Below are positions 1-7,898 of a stretch of 64,000 bases of DNA, piece after piece. This stretch comes from Bradyrhizobium sp. CB3481. Lineage in GTDB: Bacteria; Pseudomonadota; Alphaproteobacteria; Rhizobiales; Xanthobacteraceae. The DNA lies in assembly GCF_029714305.1 (NCBI RefSeq), contig NZ_CP121647.1, positions 4,732,501 to 4,796,500 on the forward strand, given 5' to 3'. The notes below the pieces were generated by a model. It worked only from the letters and a program-made list of their open reading frames with translations. It was not told the origin of the DNA and ran no database searches. How positions within the stretch are numbered: position 1 is the stretch's first letter; each line of letters begins with the position of its first letter. The position numbers and the translations under genes are program-made.

Positions 1-20
1 GTGAAGTCTCGCATCCATAT

Positions 21-34
21 ATATCGTATCCGAT
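21..34. promoter_or_regulatory. Operator-like half-palindrome 1 upstream of VOC gene
   Basis: Reads ATATCGTATCCGAT, an imperfect inverted repeat (ATCGT-AT-CCGAT). It closely matches the element at 91-104, exactly 70 bp downstream. The pair brackets a promoter-like sequence. The shape resembles sites bound by FadR/FCD-type GntR regulators, but no such regulator is present in the window. Confidence 0.5.
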
Positions 35-47
35 TAAATCGGAAGGG

Positions 48-78
48 TTGACACCGGCGTCCGGAGGAGTTTTATAGC
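48..78 (+). promoter_or_regulatory. Putative sigma70-type promoter of VOC-cupin operon
   Basis: A perfect TTGACA -35 box lies at 48-53. After a 17-nt gap comes TTTATA (71-76), overlapping TATAGC (73-78), as a weaker -10. Transcription would start near 83-85, just ahead of the second operator-like element. Confidence 0.45.
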
Positions 79-90
79 ACGCATTCGATT

Positions 91-104
91 ATATCGTACA
101 CGAT
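91..104. promoter_or_regulatory. Operator-like palindrome 2 upstream of VOC gene
   Basis: Reads ATATCGTACACGAT; ATCGT-AC-ACGAT is a perfect 5-2-5 inverted repeat. It sits between the predicted transcription start and the ribosome binding site (AGGAGAAGG, 110-118), where a bound repressor would block elongation or initiation. Confidence 0.5.
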
Positions 105-122
105 CTAACAGGAGAAGGAACC

Positions 123-785
123 ATGACCGGTACTACCCGCACGCCAACTGTCGACCTGAAGCTCGAAGTCATCGTCATCCCGGTATCCGACGTTGAACGT
201 TCGAAGCAGTTTTACGCGAGCCTCGGCTGGCGGCTCGATGCCGACTTCGCCGGCCCCGACGACTACCGCGTGATCCAGTTCACCCCGCCCGGCTCCAACG
301 CCTCGGTGATCTTCGGCAAGAACGTCACCCCGGCCGCGCCCGGCTCGGCTCAGGGGCTTTATCTGGTCGTCTCCGACATCGAGGCCGCCCGCAAGGAGTT
401 GCTCGGCCAAGGCGTCGCGATTAGCGACGTGTTCCACGCCGGCGGCGACGTGCATGTCGGCTCCGACGAGCCGTATCTGTTCGGACGCGTCCGTCTGAGC
501 GGCGCCGATCCCGGGCGCGGCAGCTACCGTTCCTACGCTTCCTTCAGCGATCCCGACGGCAATGGCTGGTTGTTGCAGGAAGTGACGGCACGGTTGCCCG
601 GCCGCATCGACGGCAACGCTACCTCGTTCAACTCGTCGGCTGATCTTGCCAGCGCGTTGCGCCGCGCCGCCGCCGCCCACGGCGAGTATGAAAAGCGCAA
701 TGGCGGCCAGTACGACGTGAACTGGCCGGACTGGTACGCCGAATACATCATTCGCGAACAGAGCGGCCAGCAGCAGGCAGCATGA
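123..785 (+). CDS. VOC (glyoxalase/bleomycin-resistance) superfamily protein
   Basis: The 220-residue product begins with a typical VOC beta-alpha-beta unit (VIPVSDVERSKQFYASLGW, residues about 18-36). A second half ends in FSDPDGNGWLLQEV, the usual C-terminal metal-site strand. Family members are metal-dependent dioxygenases, isomerases or glyoxalases, or binding proteins; the substrate cannot be read from the sequence. A tail of about 70 residues after the VOC fold, rich in Ala and charged residues, has no motif I recognise. The start is supported by a strong AGGAGAAGG site 4 nt upstream. The stop overlaps an ATG at 782, and the cupin gene follows closely, so the two are probably co-transcribed from the operator-flanked promoter. 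Confidence 0.85.
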   Translation: MTGTTRTPTVDLKLEVIVIPVSDVERSKQFYASLGWRLDADFAGPDDYRVIQFTPPGSNASVIFGKNVTPAAPGSAQGLYLVVSDIEAARKELLGQGVAISDVFHAGGDVHVGSDEPYLFGRVRLSGADPGRGSYRSYASFSDPDGNGWLLQEVTARLPGRIDGNATSFNSSADLASALRRAAAAHGEYEKRNGGQYDVNWPDWYAEYIIREQSGQQQAA

Positions 786-853
786 ACAGGCAAAGCGATC
801 CAGTCATCGGCGGCGAGCCCGCCGGTGACGGATCTCAACCCAGGGAGTTCGAC

Positions 854-1288
854 ATGACCACGATAAAGCAATTGCAAAGCATCGCGATGGCGGCGCTTGT
901 CGCCGGCGTTTTTCTGGCGCCTTCCGGCGTGCAGGCGCAGCAGAACGGCGTCACCCGGACCGACCTGCAGCGGCACGATCTGAGCACTAACGGCCACGAG
1001 GCGATCCAGGTCCGCGTCGACCTCGCGCCCGGCGTCGCCTTTGGCAAGCACACGCATCCCGGCGAGGAAGTGATCTATGTGCTGGAAGGCCAGCTCGAAT
1101 ATCAGATCGAGGACAAGCCGCCTGTCACGCTGAAGGCCGGCGACGTGCTGTTCATTCCAGCCGGAACGGTGCATTCGGCCAGGAACCCCGGCGATGTCAA
1201 AGGCAGCGAGCTCGCCACTTACATCGTCGAGAAGGGCAAGCCGCTGGTGACCCTCGTCAAGCAGCACGCGGACAAGGCGGCACACTGA
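854..1288 (+). CDS. Secreted single-domain cupin protein
   Basis: A 144-residue protein. Residues 1 to about 29 form a signal peptide (hydrophobic AMAALVAGVFLAP then VQAQ), so it should be periplasmic. Cupin motif 1 is GKHTHPGEEVIYVLEG, with two His and one Glu as metal ligands. Motif 2 is PAGTVHSARN, with the fourth ligand His. The frame stays open to an ATG at 782 overlapping the previous stop, but that start would bury the signal peptide. ATG 854 has an AGGGAG site 7 nt upstream and is preferred. It may bind or convert a small molecule also handled by the upstream VOC protein; that is inference from the operon. Confidence 0.85.
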   Translation: MTTIKQLQSIAMAALVAGVFLAPSGVQAQQNGVTRTDLQRHDLSTNGHEAIQVRVDLAPGVAFGKHTHPGEEVIYVLEGQLEYQIEDKPPVTLKAGDVLFIPAGTVHSARNPGDVKGSELATYIVEKGKPLVTLVKQHADKAAH

Positions 1289-1374
1289 GACAGGATGGAC
1301 CGGGGCTGCTCGCCACGCGGCCCCGCCCCGCTGCTGAAGATTTTTCTCGCTGTGTCGTGGCAAGACACCCGGCC

Positions 1375-2271
1375 TCAGCTGTTCGGCCTTTGCAGAAACG
1401 AGGATAGCGCGTCGGCCGTCTCCTTCGGTTTTTCCTCCGGGAAAAAGTGACCGCCATTTACCGGCCATCCTTTTACATCGCAGCACCAGCGTTGCCAGAT
1501 CGCGAGCGGGCCTCCTTCGGCTTCGTACCATGTCGCCAGCGATCCCGCTGCGCTCCACAGGGCGAGAGCCGGACAGGTGATTTTCTGCATCGCCTCCCGA
1601 TCACGCCGGTCGTGATCGCGATCGATCGAGGCAGCTGCGCGATACTCCTCGCAAATGGCGTGCGCATGCATGCCATCCTGTAGCATTGCGGCATATTCCT
1701 TCTGCACTCGTTCTGGAATTGCGTTCGCCGAACCCCAGTTTGCCGCAGCGTTCGCTACGATAGCTTCACCGCAACGGACCAGGATGGTTTCCGGCAGCGG
1801 CGCCGGCTGCGCCAGCAGCGACCACGGCCAGAACGCAAGTGCCAGCCGATCATCGGCGCGATCCCACGCGTCTGAAACCGGAATGATATCGAGCATGGCC
1901 AGCGCATCGATCCTGTCCGGCGCATCCAGCGCCAGACGCTGCGCGACGCGGCCTCCCCTGTCATGACCTGCGACGGCGAAGCGCGAAAAGCCGAGTTGGT
2001 CCATCAGCGCCAGCATATCAGTCGCAAGCGCCCGCTTCGAATAGGCCGCGTGGTCAGGCGTGCTTTCAGGGCATCCGCTTCGCCCGTAGCCGCGCAGATC
2101 GGCGCAGACGACCGTATGTGTCTCGGCGAGGCGCGGAGCAATGTCGCGCCACATCAGGTGCGTCTCGGGAAAGCCGTGCAACAGCAGAACCGGCGGACCG
2201 GAGCCTGCCCGGCGCGCGAAGATCCGCGCCGCACCGGTGTCAATTTCGACCGATGCGAAACCTTCGAACAT
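1375..2271 (-). CDS. Haloacetate (fluoroacetate) dehalogenase-like alpha/beta hydrolase
   Basis: A 298-residue alpha/beta hydrolase with oxyanion motif HGFPE (32-36). The nucleophile elbow is GHDRGGR: Asp104 with Arg105 and Arg108 in the positions that bind carboxylate in fluoroacetate dehalogenase. Asp128 (LDIIP) and His275 (GGHFFPEE) complete the triad. Trp150 of the halide pocket is present, but the neighbouring pocket His is Pro149. An Asp nucleophile implies an alkyl-enzyme ester, as in dehalogenases and epoxide hydrolases. The two Arg favour a 2-haloacid or similar carboxylate; fluoride specificity is doubtful. It starts 4 nt after the RidA-like gene stops, so both are in one leftward operon. 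Confidence 0.8.
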   Translation of the reverse strand: MFEGFASVEIDTGAARIFARRAGSGPPVLLLHGFPETHLMWRDIAPRLAETHTVVCADLRGYGRSGCPESTPDHAAYSKRALATDMLALMDQLGFSRFAVAGHDRGGRVAQRLALDAPDRIDALAMLDIIPVSDAWDRADDRLALAFWPWSLLAQPAPLPETILVRCGEAIVANAAANWGSANAIPERVQKEYAAMLQDGMHAHAICEEYRAAASIDRDHDRRDREAMQKITCPALALWSAAGSLATWYEAEGGPLAIWQRWCCDVKGWPVNGGHFFPEEKPKETADALSSFLQRPNS

Positions 2272-2275
2272 GGCG

Positions 2276-2734
2276 TCAATCCGGCAGCGCCGCGATGGCG
2301 ACGATCTCGACGACGAGGTCGGGATGCGCCAGCGCGGCGACTCCGATCACCTCCGACGGCGGCGGGTTGTTGTAGCTGCAATGTTTCGGGCAGTGTTGGG
2401 CGAAGAATTCGTCCATGACGTCCAGGCGGAAATTGGGCGAGCTGAGCACGCCACCGTTCGGAAACGGCCCCTTGACGTATTGCGTGATCTTGACGAGGTG
2501 CTCGAGCGAACTGCCGAGCGCTTCGAGATCCGCTTTGATGTTGGTCAGGATGGAACGCCACTGCGCGGCCGCATCGCCGGCGGCGCCACCGCTGCCGCTC
2601 GCGGGATCGTAGTTCTCGGTCGTGGCGGTGTTGCCTGCCAGGAAAACATATCCCTTTGTGCCCGTGACGACCGTGCCCTTTCCCCACGGCATCAACTTGC
2701 CGCCTTTCATCTTCTTATGTGTGACGAGCTCCAT
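2276..2734 (-). CDS. RidA/YjgF family protein, probably lacking deaminase Arg
   Basis: A 152-residue member of the YjgF/YER057c/UK114 family. The N-terminal half has YVFLAGNTA and an insert of Gly/Ser/Ala. The C-terminal signature is VVEIVAIAALP. In active RidA an Arg lies before this last strand and binds the imine substrate; here the equivalent stretch reads PPPSEVIGVAALAHP with no Arg. The protein may therefore be a binding or non-canonical member. GGAGG lies 7 nt before ATG 2734; a GTG one codon upstream is the alternative. It is the first gene of the operon with the dehalogenase-like hydrolase. Confidence 0.8.
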   Translation of the reverse strand: MELVTHKKMKGGKLMPWGKGTVVTGTKGYVFLAGNTATTENYDPASGSGGAAGDAAAQWRSILTNIKADLEALGSSLEHLVKITQYVKGPFPNGGVLSSPNFRLDVMDEFFAQHCPKHCSYNNPPPSEVIGVAALAHPDLVVEIVAIAALPD

Positions 2735-2901
2735 CACTGTTCCTCCCGTGGACGAGCCGTCGCCCCATCATCACGGCACGGCAATACAACCCGCGGCTGC
2801 GGAAATGGTTCGGATCGAGAGGTACCGCTTCGGATTCACGCGACATGAGATGTCAGAGGCTTGCGTCGCTATTCAACCTCTAGCGACGGCAACCGTTCGT
2901 T

Positions 2902-3831
2902 CTAGCGCACAATCTTGATATCCGGGCCCTTTGGCTTAGGCTGCGGCTGTTCGTTCGTTGCCGCCACACATTCATATTGCGGCCACTTCGGTAATCTCTC
3001 ATCGAGATTCACTTCGCGCCATTTCGGATGGCCGTTTACATCCAGCCAAGCCTTGTTCTCGCGGATGATCTTGGCCACTTTGGCTACGTTTTGGCACTGC
3101 TCGCCAGCGTAGCTAAACGTTATCAGAACGGCTTTGACCGCTACCGTCTTGACGTCGGATTCCTGCCATTTGTAGGTACCCGACGGAATCACTGCAGTGA
3201 GATAGCTGTCGAGGGCTTTATCGTCTATTCCAAGGAGCTGGAATTTATCGTCGGCCGTCGTGCTCTCCGAAAAGAGCGTTGCCGGCGCGCCGGCCACATA
3301 GACCATTGCATCAATTTCGCCCCTGCGCAGCGCATCCAGCGCTTCCTTGCCTCCGAGAAATACTTCCTTCGAGGGAGTGATCCCCGTCTGGAAAAAAATC
3401 GTCTTGGCGGTCAGGTACGTGCCGCTTCTTTGAGGACCTATCGCAACACGTTTGCCGTGCAGGTCCTGCAGCGTCTTCAAGGAAAGATCGCCGAGGATAT
3501 GCACTTCCTCCTTGTAAAGCGGATAAACGGCGGCAAGCTTGGCGGCGATGGCTTTTAGCTCATGGTCGTCAGAAATGTCGCGGATGTAGTCGAGCACGTC
3601 CGACTGGACGATGCCGAGTTGGACACCGCGCTTCCTGCGGACGTCGAACACATTCTGAATCGAGCCGGCCGATTCAAGAACCTGCATGGAGATGCGGCTC
3701 GGTTCGACGATCTTCTTGATGTCCTCGCCAATCTTGATGTAGGTGCCAGTTGCACCACCTGTGACAATTCCCATCTGCGGCGGAGCCGCGAGCGACATAG
3801 CAAGCACAGCGGCCAAAAAAGGAATCTTCAT
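2902..3831 (-). CDS. TAXI-family TRAP transporter solute-binding protein
   Basis: A 309-residue protein with a short signal peptide (residues 1 to about 17, ending LAAPP) followed by the TAXI signature GIVTGGATGTYIKIGEDIKK. Later QLGIVQSDVLDYI and PSGTYKW fit the same family. TAXI proteins capture organic acids or amino acids in the periplasm and deliver them to a fused DctMQ permease. No TRAP permease gene is visible anywhere in this window, so the partner is elsewhere or the protein acts as a sensor. A GTG one codon upstream is an alternative start; the ribosome site is weak. Confidence 0.8.
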   Translation of the reverse strand: MKIPFLAAVLAMSLAAPPQMGIVTGGATGTYIKIGEDIKKIVEPSRISMQVLESAGSIQNVFDVRRKRGVQLGIVQSDVLDYIRDISDDHELKAIAAKLAAVYPLYKEEVHILGDLSLKTLQDLHGKRVAIGPQRSGTYLTAKTIFFQTGITPSKEVFLGGKEALDALRRGEIDAMVYVAGAPATLFSESTTADDKFQLLGIDDKALDSYLTAVIPSGTYKWQESDVKTVAVKAVLITFSYAGEQCQNVAKVAKIIRENKAWLDVNGHPKWREVNLDERLPKWPQYECVAATNEQPQPKPKGPDIKIVR

Positions 3832-4067
3832 CACTCACAGCCTCGCGATATAGATTAAAAACGTCGGCCGGATACGGACCTACTGACGGTTGCGTCGCGG
3901 GGTTCCGGCGAATTCGGAGGATACGGTGGCGAGTCTGGTAAGATATTACGGCAAGTCTACGGCGCAAAAGCAGGAAAAATCTACTTCCGGCTGTCTGCCG
4001 TCCTGTCTGATTGCATCGGCCTCCGCGCTGTATCTTTCCGGCCATATCGGTGACGCCGGCGGCGTCC

Positions 4068-5279
4068 TCACGCCGGCACCGGCGCCGCCCGCGCCACCGG
4101 TACGGGGCGGAACGTCATGATGATCAGGAAGGCGCCGATCCCCATGACCCACGAGCCGATGTAGAGCCAAGCGTAGCTTGCGAAGGTGTCGTAGATCAGG
4201 CCGCCCGCGAGCGGCCCGGTCGCCATGCCGAGGCTGCCGGCCATCGCCGTGCCGCCGATCACCGTGCCCATCATCCGCAGCGGAAAATTCTCGCGCACCA
4301 GGACGGCGTAGAGCGGCATGGTGCCGGCATAGAGGAAGCCGAACAGCGCCGCTATCGCGTAGAACGCGGCGAGTTCGCGCACGAAGACGTAGCCGAGTGC
4401 ACCGAACGCCTGCGCCAGCAGGCCAAAGACGAGCACACGCTTGGCCCCGAAGCGATCGCCGAGCAGGCCGAAGGCGATGCGGCCGCCCATGCCGGCGAGG
4501 CCCTCGACGCTATAGATGGTAACGGCCGCGATCATCGGAATGCCGCAGCTGATGGCGTAGCTCACGGTATGGATGATCGGACCCGAATGCGTGGCGCAGC
4601 AGAAGAAATTCGTCAGCACCAGCGTGATGAATTGGGGCGAGCGAAGCGCCTGCGCCAGCGACATTTCCGAAGACGCGGCTTCGCCTGGCGCTGCGACGGG
4701 CGCGTTTTGCAGCGCCGGCGGGCGACGCACCAGAAGGGAGACCGGGATCATGATTGCGGCGACGACGAGCGCGACGATCTGCATCGACGTGCGCCAGTCA
4801 TGATGTGAGACCAGCCAGGCGGCAAGCGGCGCCATCGTCATCGGCGCCATGCCCATGCCGGCCGAGACCAGCGATACCGCCAGGCCGCGATGGGTATCGA
4901 ACCAGCCGGTGACGGTCGCCATCATCGGCGCGAAGATCGCGGCCGCCGCGCTGCCGACCAACAGGCCGAACACGAATTGAAACACGACCAGCGAGGTCGC
5001 GATGCTTGCGAGGGCGAGGCTCGACGCCAGCACGATCGACCCGGTCAGCACCACCGGCAACGGCCCGAACCGGTCCGTCAAATTGCCCCAGATCATGCTG
5101 GTGAAGGCCATCGCGAGAAATCCGATGGTCATCGCGCTGGAAATGCCGGTCACCGACCAGCCGGTATCGCGCGCGATCGGCTGCAGGAACACCGGCAGCG
5201 AGAACATGCCGCCGATCGCGACGCAGCCAAGCAGGCCTCCCGCCGCGACGATCACCCAGCGATATTGCAACTTGGTCAT
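4068..5279 (-). CDS. MFS transporter, 12 transmembrane segments
   Basis: A 403-residue major facilitator with about 12 hydrophobic segments. The inter-helix 2-3 loop reads WGNLTDRFG, the usual MFS motif, and LLGDRFGAKRVL is the second-half equivalent. The layout resembles the monocarboxylate or oxalate:formate-type carriers. An in-frame GTG-type start 51 nt upstream exists, but ATG 5279 is followed directly by the first helix (YRWVIVAAGGLLGC) and has GGGAG upstream. It diverges from the deformylase-like gene. Substrate unknown. Confidence 0.8.
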   Translation of the reverse strand: MTKLQYRWVIVAAGGLLGCVAIGGMFSLPVFLQPIARDTGWSVTGISSAMTIGFLAMAFTSMIWGNLTDRFGPLPVVLTGSIVLASSLALASIATSLVVFQFVFGLLVGSAAAAIFAPMMATVTGWFDTHRGLAVSLVSAGMGMAPMTMAPLAAWLVSHHDWRTSMQIVALVVAAIMIPVSLLVRRPPALQNAPVAAPGEAASSEMSLAQALRSPQFITLVLTNFFCCATHSGPIIHTVSYAISCGIPMIAAVTIYSVEGLAGMGGRIAFGLLGDRFGAKRVLVFGLLAQAFGALGYVFVRELAAFYAIAALFGFLYAGTMPLYAVLVRENFPLRMMGTVIGGTAMAGSLGMATGPLAGGLIYDTFASYAWLYIGSWVMGIGAFLIIMTFRPVPVARAAPVPA

Positions 5280-5440
5280 TCCTGGTCTCCCCGTTGTCTG
5301 TCTGGCTGGAAGACGAACGGGAACTGCCAAAAGCTACAGCTACCCCTCACTTTTTTGCGAGCGGGTCGTGCCAAGCAAAGTGGCGCCGTCGGCCCGCGCC
5401 CCTGTACTTAGCGCGCTTGAACGGCTTTATGGGTAGAATC

Positions 5441-5944
5441 ATGACGATCCGTCCGATCATCCGCTATCCCGATCCGCGGCTTGCGATCCCGGCAGAGCCC
5501 GTGACCGCGTTCGACGCTGCGCTGGCCGAGCTCGCCGCCGACCTGCGTGAGACGATGCATGCCGCGCCCGGCATCGGCATCACCGCGCCGCATATCGGCA
5601 TCGCGCTGCGGGTCGCCGTGCTCGAACTCGACCCGGCTGAGGGCGCGCGGACCTATGTCAATCCGGAAATCACCTGGATATCGCCGGAGACGATCCTGCA
5701 CCGCGAGGGCAGCGTCTCGATGCCCGGCGTCAACGACGAGGTGAGCCGCCACGCCCGCGTAGCGATCCGTTATCACGATCTCGACGGCGTGCTGCATACC
5801 GAGGAATCGGAGGGGCTGCGCGCGGTCTGCCACCAGCATGAGATCGACCAGCTCGACGGCATATTCTGGATCCGGCGACTGTCCCGCCTCAAGCGCGAGC
5901 GGCTGATCAAGCGGTTCGAGAAGCTGTCGCGCGGTTCGGCCTAG
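5441..5944 (+). CDS. Peptide-deformylase-like protein with altered metal site
   Basis: A 167-residue protein matching the deformylase fold from IIRYPDPRL (residues 6-14) to the C-terminal helix. The three family motifs are recognisable but changed. Motif 1 is GIGITAPH (44-51; usual final Gln is His51). Motif 2 is EGSVS (89-93; the metal-binding Cys is Ser91). Motif 3 is HEIDQ (133-137; the second metal His is Gln137). Only His133 and the catalytic Glu134 remain, so normal Fe/Zn deformylase activity is unlikely. ATG 5429 is a possible alternative start. The genome should carry a normal def gene elsewhere. It diverges from the MFS gene. Confidence 0.8.
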   Translation: MTIRPIIRYPDPRLAIPAEPVTAFDAALAELAADLRETMHAAPGIGITAPHIGIALRVAVLELDPAEGARTYVNPEITWISPETILHREGSVSMPGVNDEVSRHARVAIRYHDLDGVLHTEESEGLRAVCHQHEIDQLDGIFWIRRLSRLKRERLIKRFEKLSRGSA

Positions 5945-6040
5945 CCCGCGAGCTCTCTCCCCGAACGCATGGAACGATCTAGCCCGCGGCCCGGTTAACT
6001 TGCTTACGCTGCAGGACGATCGAGAGCTTGGGAGATCACC

Positions 6041-6433
6041 ATGGCCATTCATTTCAACCATACGATCCTGTCGACCCACGACAGCAAGGCATCGGCAACG
6101 TTCCTGGCGGAAGTGCTCGGCCTTCCAGCGCCACGCAAGTGGGGGCCGTTTTACATGGTCACCACCGAAAACGGCGCCAACCTCGATTACATGAACGTCG
6201 ATGGCGACATCGCCCCGCAGCACTATGCCTTTCTGACCGGCGAAAGCGAGTTCGACGCGATCTTCGGCAGGATCAAGGAACGGCGGCTGCCCTACTGGGC
6301 CGACCCGGGACGAGCCCAGCCGGGCCAGATCAATCACCATGATGGCGGGCGTGGCATCTACTTCCAGGAAAAGAACGGGCATCTTCTCGAGGTCATCACC
6401 AAGGAATACGGCAGCGGCGGCTGGAATCCTTGA
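6041..6433 (+). CDS. VOC superfamily protein, single domain
   Basis: A 130-residue protein with an N-terminal NHTILSTHDSKASATFLAEV (first metal ligand His about residue 6) and a C-terminal GRGIYFQEKNGHLLEVIT (metal-binding Glu). His-rich QINHHDGG supplies the middle strand. This is the extradiol-dioxygenase/glyoxalase fold in its shortest form. A GGGAG site lies 6 nt before the ATG. It stands alone between the deformylase-like gene and a convergent methyltransferase; substrate unknown. Confidence 0.85.
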   Translation: MAIHFNHTILSTHDSKASATFLAEVLGLPAPRKWGPFYMVTTENGANLDYMNVDGDIAPQHYAFLTGESEFDAIFGRIKERRLPYWADPGRAQPGQINHHDGGRGIYFQEKNGHLLEVITKEYGSGGWNP

Positions 6434-6470
6434 ACTGGTCCGGCGCGCACCGTGGTGCGGCCGTTGCGCG

Positions 6471-7193
6471 TCACCCGGGAGGTGTCTTACGGCCGGCAAC
6501 GCCGGTCGCACAGCCGAAAAAATATTTTGAAAATTCTACTTCGAGGCGGTGGCTCCGCAGCATTGCGGCGAGCTCGGCGGCGCTACCGAAATTGGTGCTG
6601 TAGGTGCCGATCATCGCAAAATCCTGTGCGCCGCGCAGGAACAGGCGCTCGACCAGCGGCAGGACTACCTTCAGGTGTAACAAGTACAGCGGCCGCAGCC
6701 ACCACCCTTTCGGATCGGAGGCCTCGATCATCGAGAAGACGCCGCCGGGCTTGAGCACCCGTGCCACCAGGGCGGCGAGCCGGGCATGCTGCCCGGGATT
6801 GAATGTCTTCAGGCCGAAGGTGGAGATGATGAAGTCAGCGCTTTCCGATGGCAGGTCGCTCGCCAGCACGTCATCCTCGATGAATTCGATCCGGTGCGCC
6901 CGATGGGCATGCAGCCGCTCCATGGCGCGGCGATGCATCCCGGAGGAAATATCGACCGCGGTGATCGCGCCGATATGCTCGTGACGTTTCAATAGATGCG
7001 GCCACACCTCGCCGGTCCCCGCCATCAGATCGTAGCCGCGTGCACCGCCTCCGATCGCCGGCATCGCCGCCACGCATTGCCGGCGCCAGCGCTCGGTGAA
7101 GCCGAACGAGCAGACCAGGCTGAAGGCGATGTAGCGGTCCGAGCAACGGTCGAACACGCCCTTCACAAATGCGGGATCGTAGATGTCGCTCAT
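6471..7193 (-). CDS. UbiE-like class I SAM-dependent methyltransferase
   Basis: A 240-residue Rossmann methyltransferase. SAM motif I is DLMAGTGEVWP, motif II is ITAVDISSGM (acidic Asp binds the ribose), and VLKPGG is the post-II signature shared with UbiE/COQ5. The N-terminus (YDPAFVKGVFDRCSDRY) also resembles UbiE. The core ubiE gene normally sits beside ubiB, which is absent here, so this is more likely a paralogue. ATG 7193 is chosen over the longer frame because it is preceded by a GGAGGGGG tract and the homology starts there. Confidence 0.75.
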   Translation of the reverse strand: MSDIYDPAFVKGVFDRCSDRYIAFSLVCSFGFTERWRRQCVAAMPAIGGGARGYDLMAGTGEVWPHLLKRHEHIGAITAVDISSGMHRRAMERLHAHRAHRIEFIEDDVLASDLPSESADFIISTFGLKTFNPGQHARLAALVARVLKPGGVFSMIEASDPKGWWLRPLYLLHLKVVLPLVERLFLRGAQDFAMIGTYSTNFGSAAELAAMLRSHRLEVEFSKYFFGCATGVAGRKTPPG

Positions 7194-7353
7194 TCTGGTG
7201 TCCCCCTCCTCCTCGACCCTCGTGGCGAACAGGCGGTCGCGGCTCGGCCTGTCTTCGTGGTGGCGCCTCACCCGGATGTGACGCTGTTTTGGCCGAATTC
7301 ATGCGAATGTTGGAAAGCGTCGAGCATTGAGGTTACGCCATTAAGATTACGCT

Positions 7354-7368
7354 TTAACCATTCATTAA
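7354..7368. promoter_or_regulatory. CtrA-box-like TTAA-N7-TTAA element
   Basis: Reads TTAACCATTCATTAA, which fits the alphaproteobacterial CtrA consensus TTAA-N7-TTAA(C). It includes the common TTAACCAT half and lies in an AT-rich pocket 78 bp before the His-rich secreted protein. Another TTAA at 7341-7344 is 9 nt upstream, off-spacing. Confidence 0.35.
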
Positions 7369-7445
7369 TTATGTCTTTGCGGGCACGAAGGGCCCGGCAT
7401 AGCGTTAGGAAAACTGCCGAACAACCTATAACGGGGTTGAGTGTC

Positions 7446-7817
7446 ATGACCTATCGAACGACGCTGATCGCGTCTCTTTGCGCAGTCGCGCTTGTCCTTG
7501 CCGCAGGCGAGGCCTTTGCCAATCCGGTCGGCGCACCCACCCCCGCCGCTGCACCAGCCGGTCCCGGCGTTGCGCCGGCGCGTCCGGCTTTTCCAGCATT
7601 CCGCTCGATGCATCATCACCATCATCACCGCGGTGGCAGCTTCTTTCCGGGCGGCCCCGGCGTGTTCTACGGCCTGCCGGCCGATGTCGAACAACCGGTC
7701 GTGGACGCGGCGCCGCCGATCATCAAACAGTCCGATGATCTCCGCTTCACTTGCGTCTACGACATTCCCTGGGACTACGTGCATCGCTGCCCGCAGTTCA
7801 ATACGCCGCGGTATTGA
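7446..7817 (+). CDS. Small secreted protein with a native hexahistidine run
   Basis: A 123-residue protein I do not recognise. Residues 1 to about 26 are a signal peptide (LIASLCAVALVLAAGEAFA), followed by a Pro/Ala-rich linker. Then comes SMHHHHHHRGGSFFPGGPG, and a C-terminal part with two Cys (FTCVYDIPW and HRCPQFN) that could form a disulfide in the periplasm. The His run could bind Ni, Zn or Cu. It is monocistronic, with a CtrA-like box upstream and a large palindromic repeat downstream. The start is the ATG immediately before the signal peptide. Confidence 0.65.
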   Translation: MTYRTTLIASLCAVALVLAAGEAFANPVGAPTPAAAPAGPGVAPARPAFPAFRSMHHHHHHRGGSFFPGGPGVFYGLPADVEQPVVDAAPPIIKQSDDLRFTCVYDIPWDYVHRCPQFNTPRY

Positions 7818-7898
7818 TGGTGCGGGCGCGTAGCCGTTAGTAGCGCACGGGATCGCTACGTCACGGCGTAGCCACATCATTCCGCCCCAAATTCCGCT

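Noticed and set aside
782..853. Upstream start of the secreted cupin
   Set aside because: Using ATG 782 would put 24 hydrophilic residues before the signal peptide; ATG 854 has its own ribosome site.
533..1558. 341-residue minus-strand frame across the VOC and cupin genes
   Set aside because: It is a high-GC shadow: Arg-rich composition, no domain, and both plus-strand genes have clear motifs and ribosome sites.
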